DNA of 25,285 nucleotides from Chara braunii (lineage: Eukaryota; Streptophyta; Charophyceae; Charales; Characeae). The stretch spans positions 958,894-984,178 of the forward strand of contig BFEA01000303.1 of NCBI GenBank assembly GCA_003427395.1. Reading direction: 5' to 3'. Positions 19,656 to 25,285 of the stretch are shown here, piece by piece (the stretch's first letter is position 1; every line of letters starts with the position of its first letter). The position numbers and the translations under genes are program-made. The notes below the pieces were generated by a model that saw only the letters and a program-made list of their open reading frames with translations, did not search any database and was not told the origin of the DNA.

Positions 19656-20064
19656 GGGCCTCGCCACACCACTCTTGAAACGGGGAAATTTTTCAAGAGC
19701 TGTCAGACGTTCTCAAGAGTTGGGTTTTCAAGAGTTTAGGGCCTCTCACCACATAGCACTCTCGAAAGGGCGATGGTGTTGGACAAAGGATGAAAAACGA
19801 CAGTCGTACAGCTTTGTTTTTTCCGAATGGTGTCAGGATAACGGCCTGACACCTCTCGAAAATCAAGGGCCCTTCGAGTGCCCTAGGGAGGACGCTTGAA
19901 AAGAGCGGTGCTGCAGGCTGGGCGTTTCCGAGTTTCGAGTGCTACTCTTGAAAAGAGGTTCTGACAACTCTCGAAAGAGTTTTCGGGCTACAACTCTCAA
20001 GTGGCTGTGTGGCGACGCGTCCAACTCTTGAAAATGCGGTTTCAAGAGTGGTGTGGCGAGGCCC
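19656..20064. mobile_element. 409-bp MITE with repeated ACTCTYGAAA motif
   Basis: Ends GGGCCTCGCCACACCACTC and its exact inverse, extending through TTGAAAC. TGA flanks both sides (19653-19655, 20065-20067). About a dozen copies of ACTCTTGAAA, ACTCTCGAAA or their inverse (TTTCAAGAGT type) are spread through the element on both strands. An inner GGGCCTCTCACC near 19739 resembles a second terminus. There is no coding capacity. Termini resemble those at 14004 and 21356. Confidence 0.8.
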
Positions 20065-20242
20065 TGAGGCAACTTTGGTAGAATTACAATGGTTTGGCCA
20101 GGGAGACAACTGATTGAATTCTAGTTCGGTTGTGGGGGGGACAGGGTAGCTATACATCTGGCAGGCCCAGGTGTGACTGAAGAGGCATTTCTGTTTCCCT
20201 TTTTAACTTATGTTTGCTGAAGTACTATTTCAATGATGTTTA

Positions 20243-20312
20243 TGGGACGCTGGATCCAATTTCCAGCAGGTGTTGCTCCCCACCAATAGATGGAGCTACC
20301 GTCTTCCACCGA
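20243..20312 (-). mobile_element. SINE-like fragment, copy F
   Basis: On the minus strand AGCTCCATCTATTGGTGGGG and AACACCTGCTGGAAATTGG match the family body, then TCCAGCGTCCC. The tRNA-like head is missing. Adjacent 20334-20400 has loose similarity to the palindromic MITE loop (ATGCATACAAGCT, CCGGCCAGATA) and to the foldback at 5445. Confidence 0.65.
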
Positions 20313-20457
20313 ACAAATCGCACCCTAAAAATGAATGCATACAAGCTATATTTCCGGCCAGATACCGCCAAAATAAGGGTGCGTTGTGTTCGGGGAAGAC
20401 GGTAGGGGTGGCTGCTTGTATCACCATTCAGTCCAACTAATTAAAAAAAAAAAAAAA

Positions 20458-20655
20458 GGGGTAAGGTCAGTAGTAGAGTCACAAAAACGAGTTCTAATTG
20501 CACTATGGGGCAATATACAGTTTGCAATTGCACTTCCGGCACCTTCCCTGGCCAGAAAGCTGGGTTGTATACGTTGCCCGAACTGCAATTGGGAACTGTA
20601 TCTTGGCCCATAGTGCAATTATAACTCATTTTTCTGACTCGGGCGTAATTTCCCC
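20458..20655. mobile_element. Palindromic MITE, copy 4
   Basis: Left end GGGGTAAGGTCAGTAGTAG, then GAGTCACAAAAACGAGTT. The right end is TAATTTCCCC. Arms pair through TTTGCAATTGCACTTCCGG and its partner, with the loop CTGGCCAGAAAGCTGGGTT. It lies directly after a poly-A run. Confidence 0.85.
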
Positions 20656-20770
20656 TAAAAAAATATAGAAAACAAATAAAACAAAAATACCCAGAGATAT
20701 TGGGGGCACCACCCAGCTTCCACTTGTACTGGAAACCAGGACAAGGGGAGGCTTCCTCCATTTTTTTTTT

Positions 20771-20836
20771 GGCTGGATTCGAACTTGGGTCTCCATTTCA
20801 ACAGTTCAAGGGTGTAGCAACTGAAGGCACGCTCAC
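20771..20836 (-). mobile_element. tRNA-like SINE head
   Basis: On the minus strand TGCCTTCAGTTGCTACACC resembles a D-arm with box A, and AGTTCGAATCC is a consensus box B, about 40 bases later. A run of A follows. Stems of the T and anticodon arms are mismatched, so this is a tRNA-derived remnant, not a tRNA gene. It slightly overlaps the left end of the next element. Confidence 0.55.
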
Positions 20837-21245
20837 ACGGGGACCTATAATCCCAAAATCCCAAAAAAAAGGGGAAAACGCCTGTCACACGTATCTACCA
20901 AATTCGCAAATGTACCATTCCAGTGCCCATTTGTCGGCGGCCTGGGAAGCCGCGGGGAAGGGATTTTGCGGTCACCTCTGGAGGTAAACGCAAATTCCCT
21001 TTTTTTTTTGTTTTTGCATTGTCTTCAAAAATTGACAAAAATTCGTTCACAAAAGTTCTTGCACAATTGGTGGATGGCGCCGTGTGACCAGCCAAGTACC
21101 AAATCNCCATTTCTCCAGACGGCCGCGACCTTGTCCCATCTGAAAAGGTACAGCAGTGNGACGTGAACCATACCCAAAACCTCAAATTGGCCCTTCCCAA
21201 ATCCGCATATTTTGCGGCTTTGGGTTCCCCGTGTGAGTATGCCCT
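20825..21245. mobile_element. 421-bp inverted-repeat element
   Basis: Left end AAGGCACGCTCACACGGGGA and right end, inverse, AGGGCATACTCACACGGGGA match with few changes. No clear target duplication and no coding capacity. Two Ns lie at 21106 and 21159. The family is not recognised. Confidence 0.65.
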
Positions 21246-22049
21246 GAGATAGGCCCCTTTCTACTCTATTTTTTTCCCCGGCCGATAGCTGGGTCAGGTA
21301 CTGGTGGTTTAAACCAACAGGGCCAAGGTCCCACTAGCAAAGAGAATAGGATTAAGGGCCTCGTTAGACCCTCCTTGAAAATCCTCAGGAATGTCGAAAG
21401 TTATGGTTATACCGCGTCCTAAAAAACATAAATCCTTGAAAAAAAGTGAAAACGCTCCCAAAAGATTTCCTTGGGTCCCTCGGAATCCCCAGCCATTGCG
21501 TCCTAGGATTCAAGGGGTCCTCGAGAGGTCCCTTGGGTTCAAGGATCCGCGATGGACGGGCCGTCGTTGAGCGTGTGTCGACACGGAAAGTTTCTGTTTT
21601 TGCTGGTGCACATGACATCCGTGGTCCATCGGGCGGACAATATCGGCTTCCAACCGGCGGAAGGTCACCAACGGCCTTGTGGTGTTACCGTTCGCGCGCA
21701 CACGGCCGGGGGTCTTGCTTCGGGTGCGACAGACGTCGGAGCGGTGGGGTTCTCCTTCTGCGCTTCGTCGGGCGTTGTGTCCAACGGTCGAATATTTCGA
21801 AATTTGTTTTATGTGCGGGGTATGATGTTGTCGCCGGCCGGCCCGTTTGCTGCCATTCGCGTGCGCGCGTGAGGGTTGTCCGTTCGGTGGTCATCTACAC
21901 ATGGTGCGTTTCATGGCAGACATCTTCCGGCGGCTATCGCTCCTGTACTGGCAACTCTTCTGCTGCTTCTTCTCGTCTTTTTGCGCGCCTTCGTCGTGCC
22001 GCTGCCTCCTGGGCGTAGACAGAGACGACAAGTGGATAGGAAGACGACG

Positions 22050-22949
22050 ATGGACAAACGGGACAGCTCTGTCGGACAGCAAAGACGTGCGATGGATTTC
22101 TCCACTCCTGATCGGCCCCTGTCCGGCCATCGACCTGCCGCATATGACCCGTCCTTGTACAGTCATCTTCCACCGCACGAGCAGCCGTTGCCGCCGGATC
22201 CGGAGGACGCCTGGGTTGAGGATCTGTCGCACACACTTCCTCTGGGGAGTGGATCTACGCAGGAGTGGACGAGCAGGCAGTGCCAGCAGAGGGAAGCAGG
22301 GACCACGCGCGAGTCATTCACCGCATTGCTGGAGGAGGGTGTCGACAACGCCACCACGGAGCTTGTGGACTTGGATTTTGGATTGTGCAGCGGGAGTGGT
22401 GCAAGTGGTCCGATCCACGGCGGGGGGGAGGTGGGAGCGCCCCGTGTCGATGGGCCGACGAATGGGTGTCGTCCACCGGTCTCGAGTTCCATGGGCGCCG
22501 GGCCAGTTGGCGAGTCGTCAAGGGCAGTGACACCCACCCGCCCCTCGGTGTCTTCGCCTGCAATGCGGCAGAGGGCGACCTCAAGTCCTGCAATCAATGA
22601 TGGGACTCCACCGGAAGACATCGGGAGGCAGGCGTGGGAGAACTGCCGCCTACAGATGCGGCGTGCTGCCGCGGAGAACATAACCGCCGGTGTGTCCAGG
22701 CTGCGTGTGGGGAGCGACGTGGATGCGGACGACAACTGTCGGGCGAGTGGGGACGAGTCTCCGGATTCCCGTTACGAAGACGACGCGGAAGACGGTGAGG
22801 GGCTGGAGATCCGACCCATGGCTGCGCGTGGTGGGCGGAGGGGAGGACGCGGACGTCAGCAGAGGGGCGAGTCGCGTGGTGGCCGAGGATCGAAGGCTCC
22901 TGCGACAAGGGTATCACCTCAGATGACATGGCGGCGCGCAACTGGATAA
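22050..22949 (+). pseudogene. Truncated accessory (Myb/SANT-type) protein of the Harbinger-like element
   Basis: An ATG at 22050 opens 299 codons. The frame is open upstream to 21876 but without an earlier ATG that I would choose. Residues read MDKRDSSVGQ, then a proline-rich stretch (HLPPHEQPLPPDPEDAWVED), a low-complexity Ser/Gly/Pro region, an acidic patch (DESPDSRYEDDAEDGE) and a basic Arg-Gly tail (GGRRGGRGRQQRGESRGGRG). From memory, charophyte Harbinger-type accessory proteins have this layout before a Myb/SANT-like DNA-binding domain. That domain is missing here: after KAPATR (about 22910) the frame runs antisense to the transposase fragment and stops. Confidence 0.5.
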
Positions 22950-23157
22950 TGGATTCGGACATGGACACGCAGTCTGGCGCCGCCATCACGTGGTGGAGGA
23001 GCTCANGCTGCCTGCGAATAGACACTCTCATCGTCAACCGCGCTGTCGTTCTCTCGATGCGACATCGCATGGCCACTGCCGACACTGCTGCAACCACCGC
23101 ATTTCTCTCCACCGTGCTCAAGGTCTTGCCACGAACCTCCTGCGACACGTGTTCCAT
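22911..23157 (-). pseudogene. N-terminal fragment of a Harbinger-like transposase
   Basis: On the minus strand an ATG at 23157 starts MEHVSQEVRGKTLSTVERNA, followed by ELLHHVMAAPDCVSMSESII. This resembles, from memory, the segment just ahead of the DDE_Tnp_4 domain in plant and charophyte PIF transposases. No DDE residues remain, because the frame ends at the deletion near 22910 and then reads through the antisense of the accessory gene. One N (23006) lies in it. It could be an unrelated frame; a protein search would decide. Confidence 0.4.
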
Positions 23158-24006
23158 CACGATGCTCCAACGGCGCCTTGTTGAACACGCACAACAGACG
23201 GACGACTCGACCCTCGTCGCACACTGTCCCAGCGGACGTTGGAGTGGTTGAGGGCAGCTCCTCGTACACGAACGACGGGCGTGCGAAGCTATGGCGAGCC
23301 ACCGGATCGTCGTCATCTGCAGGAAAAGGAAAGTGGGACACGCACCACTTCACGCGCTCCAACGTCGTCACCTTTCGTGCCGCGCCGGCTGACGATCGAA
23401 TGAAGGAGTCGCCAACAGCGATGGGCGCCGCAAATCGTCTGCGCACACGTTTCGCACACTAGTAGCTCCAGGGCCCGGTGGTAACGCCACGGCGCGCCGG
23501 TGCGTATGTCATGACGGTTTGAAATTCGAATTTCGAAAAGGAACCTTCGCGCCTCTTTTCACAGCGCAGCATCGCAGGCCTCCTTGCGCCGCCAGTGGAC
23601 CACGCCTGATGACGGACATCCTCCCCCGCGGCCTCGTATATGCGTATGAAATTGGCCACGGGATACCTCCAAGGTTTTTCCTTGGGAGCCTTTCGTTTAG
23701 GACGCGGTGTAATGCCGCCGCCGAATTCCTTGAAATTTTCCAAGGACTTCGTCCTAATTCCTGAGGATTTTTCAAGGAGGGTCTAACGAGGCCCCAAGTT
23801 CCTCAATCTGGATTTGTTTTATGCCGTTCAATCTCGATTTCCTGCATCTCTCCACAAACACGTCTGGATTCAGGCATTGGATCCGATCCTCTTTGCTAGC
23901 GGGACCTTGGCCCAGAAAGCACTCGGCCCATACATACATCACCCGCGGCCTCAATATGGCAACCGGGCTTCTCCTCCGCAGGCAGGCCGCAAATGCGAAA
24001 ATGGCC

Positions 24007-24113
24007 GTTGATGAAATTTACGATTTATCAACTCCGCTGAGGGGCAGCGTTGATGAAATTTATCAACTGCGCTGAGACCCCTAAAATTTATCAACTGCGC
24101 TGAGGCCCCTAAA
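24007..24113. repeat. Short degenerate tandem repeat
   Basis: Units built on AAATTTATCAACTGCGCTGA and GACCCCT or GGCCCCT occur about four times. Two units carry GTTGATGAAATTTATCAAC-type palindromes. Confidence 0.85.
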
Positions 24114-24150
24114 GTTGCTGCGCATGCGTGCAGGAATGGGCCAAGTACTA

Positions 24151-24153
24151 GTG

Positions 24154-24200
<47 letters not shown>
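24151..24200. repeat. (GT)n followed by poly-T
   Basis: Nine GT units pass into about 33 T residues. Confidence 0.95.
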
Positions 24201-24203
<3 letters not shown>

Positions 24204-24253
24204 GGTTTAATAATGGAGGCGTCTGATGGAAGAACTTCCTAGTACATACCTGT

Positions 24254-24387
24254 GGGTCTCTCCCCACCTCACCAAATGTGAAAAAGACAAAAATATCTTG
24301 GGTGTATTGTGCCACTTTGTAGCTGAAGATTCATTCTCCAGTTACACATTCAGTGAGAGGTGCAGTGAGGTCCTTCGGGACATCCGT

Positions 24388-24420
<33 letters not shown>

Positions 24421-24510
24421 GCCCCTGCGCAAGGATGACACGCATAAATCGAGAAATGGTCCAAATTAAAATTAAAAAAAAAAAAAAAAAGAGAGAGGTG
24501 CGGTGAGGCC
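24254..24510. mobile_element. 120-bp MITE family, copy 3, split by a U6 retrocopy
   Basis: The left end GGGTCTCTCCCCACCTC and the right end, inverse, GGCCTCACCGCACCTCTC are imperfect inverse repeats. Inside, AAAGACAAAAATATCTTGG and GAAGATTCATTCTCCAG match the inverse of copy 1 (13824-13943). The U6-derived insertion lies within the right terminus. Confidence 0.65.
24370..24467 (+). ncRNA. U6 snRNA retrocopy (probable pseudogene)
   Basis: The 98 bases cover essentially the whole of U6, the catalytic spliceosomal RNA. They include the plant-type 5' stem-loop (GTCCTTCGGGACATCCG), AAAATTGGAACGATACAGAG with the ACAGAGA box at 24403-24409, the AGC triad at 24415-24417, and the internal stem region GCCCCTGCGCAAGGATGACA-like with one change. 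Instead of the T run needed to end pol III transcription it passes into AAATTAAAATT and 17 A. GAGAGGTGCAGTGAGG (24355-24370) recurs as GAGAGGTGCGGTGAGG (24493-24508), a target duplication. Upstream is MITE sequence with no TATA box at the usual -30 position. It is therefore a retroposed copy. Confidence 0.92.
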
Positions 24511-24824
24511 TTATATCCAGCTGGAAATTCAAGAAAAGAAGTTACTGGCAAGTGGCAACCGTCAGTGACACAAACCCCGAAAAAAAAAAAAAAAAACCTT
24601 GGCGAACGTTTTTTTTTTTTTTTTCCTTCCCTTTTGGGAGACGAAAGTTTTTTCTTTTTCTTTTTTTTTTTTTAATGGTAGGAAAAAGCAAGGAATCCAT
24701 TATCATGAGAACATGAGGAATTCCTGCCGAGCAACAACTTGAAGGAAATATCATCCCTTTTCTTGGGGGAAAAAGGGGAAAAAAAAAGAAGAACCGTCAG
24801 CGTCTGGGACCATTACCCAGAGAT
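24511..24824. other. A/T-run-rich unassigned sequence
   Basis: Contains several homopolymer runs (about 24579-24596, 24609-24624 and 24661-24673) and no supported gene. Confidence 0.45.
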
Positions 24825-24997
24825 CAGGTGCCATAATGATTAGCCAAGAGGATTGGATTAAATTCCTGACTCTGGATGAGTTTTTTCTGCACAGATGCAG
24901 AAAAGCAGATCAATCGCAATTTTCTGCATATTTCCACAGTCAAGTCCAGATTCAGGAATTACATCCAATCCTCTGTGCTAATCGGAGCGTTACCCAG
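24825..24997. mobile_element. Foldback element, unsplit copy
   Basis: Left arm GATTAGCCAAGAGGATTGG then ATTCCTGACTCTGGAT pairs with the right arm, inverse CGATTAGCACAGAGGATTGG then ATTCCTGAATCTGGAC, over about 45 bases. It is the uninterrupted relative of the element at 21318-23915. Confidence 0.8.
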
Positions 24998-25233
24998 GTT
25001 CTGTTGGTCGGGGTTACCCAACACCACTTGCCAGGGGGAACGCTTTCAGGAACCACCACCATAGGCTTTTTTCTTTTTCTCTTTCTTGGGAGGAGGGACG
25101 CAGAACTTTGAGGAAGCAGGAGTTGGTATTTAATGAGGTCATCCTGATTCCTCACATATGCAACATTGGGAATGCTGCTCTCTCTCTGTGGCACTCTCTC
25201 TCCGCAGTGAAGTCCTCAGGACATAGACAGGTA

Positions 25234-25235
<2 letters not shown>

Positions 25236-25285
<50 letters not shown>
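25236..25285. repeat. (CT)n microsatellite, running off the window
   Basis: At least 25 CT units continue to the last base. Confidence 0.97.

Larger units (their letters stand above)
21356..23794. mobile_element. 2.44-kb PIF/Harbinger-like element, internally deleted
   Basis: Ends read GGGCCTCGTTAGACCCTCCT and, inverse, the same, with similarity continuing through AAAATCCTCAGGAAT and further imperfect inverse blocks such as ACCGCGTCCTAAA to about 150 bases. It is flanked by TAA (21353-21355) and CAA (23795-23797); the unsplit relative of the target shows the duplicated triplet was TAA. A 3-bp duplication and two opposed reading frames, a Myb-type accessory protein and a transposase start, fit PIF/Harbinger. 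Both frames are cut at about 22910, so it could move only with a helper. Confidence 0.7.
21318..23915. mobile_element. Foldback element split by the Harbinger-like insertion
   Basis: The left part (21318-21355) reads CAGGGCCAAGGTCCCACTAG and on to AGGATTAA. The right part (23798-23915) ends GCTAGCGGGACCTTGGCCCAG, the inverse of the left end. Joined, the parts would be about 156 bp and follow the unsplit relative at 24825-24997 closely across the junction (GGATTAA then TTCCT then TCTGGAT in both). Confidence 0.8.

Noticed and set aside
20771-20836. A functional tRNA gene on the minus strand
   Set aside because: Box B is good but T-arm and anticodon stems are mismatched and a run of A follows; a SINE head is more likely.
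21446-22018. 190-codon plus frame upstream of the accessory gene
   Set aside because: It overlaps the long terminal region and other frames, has no motif, and the GC-rich sequence explains its length.
24007-24113. CRISPR-like array
   Set aside because: Units are few, adjacent and degenerate without unique spacers, in a eukaryotic setting.
24370-24467. A working U6 gene
   Set aside because: No T-run terminator, no TATA at -30, and A-tail plus target duplication show a retrocopy.

Overview
The window reads as repeat-dense nuclear DNA of a green-lineage eukaryote. The 5' stem of the U6 copy is of the plant type, the LINE has a plant-type zf-RVT tail, and two damaged frames in one element look like PIF/Harbinger proteins that I associate from memory with charophyte algae such as Chara (a recollection, not a search). 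Long poly-A/T runs, GA, GT and CT microsatellites and scattered single Ns also suit a large, repetitive draft plant or algal genome. I find no intact host protein gene, no functional tRNA or rRNA gene, and no bacterial-style operon, promoter or terminator. Nearly everything explainable is a transposable element or its remains.

Layout. 1-5180: an APE-type LINE on the minus strand, with an ORF1 remnant and a nearly complete ORF2 carrying endonuclease, reverse transcriptase and zf-RVT, broken by one frameshift and three stops. 5190-7790: a cascade of inverted-repeat DNA elements. It includes a long foldback, a MITE nested in another MITE, a palindromic MITE, and a hAT-like element with an 8-bp target duplication. 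It also holds what looks like a retrotransposon insertion made of an A-tail only. 8353-9369: probable solo LTR. 9396-14510: tRNA-related SINE-like copies, palindromic MITEs, short GGGCCTC-ended MITEs, a 195-bp tandem duplication and microsatellites. 14899-17258: a second, larger probable solo LTR. 17700-19640: a tRNA-like SINE, small tandem repeats and a decayed stretch that may be LINE coding sequence. 19656-21245: a MITE full of one repeated motif, more SINE and palindromic MITE copies, and another inverted-repeat element. 21318-23915: a 2.44-kb PIF/Harbinger-like element inserted into a foldback element. 24254-24510: a short MITE split by a U6 snRNA retrocopy with A-tail and target duplication. 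24825-24997: an unsplit relative of the foldback that the Harbinger-like element interrupted.

The parts inform each other. LINE-type machinery such as that at 461-5180 could account for the U6 retrocopy and the tail-only insertion. The Harbinger-like element shares its terminal motif, and one internal palindrome, with much smaller non-autonomous elements here, which suggests one family of transposases moved many of them. The unsplit foldback copy supplies the pre-insertion sequence of the interrupted one, which fixes the boundaries and 3-bp target duplication of the 2.44-kb element. All alignments were made by eye, so end coordinates of diverged repeats are approximate.
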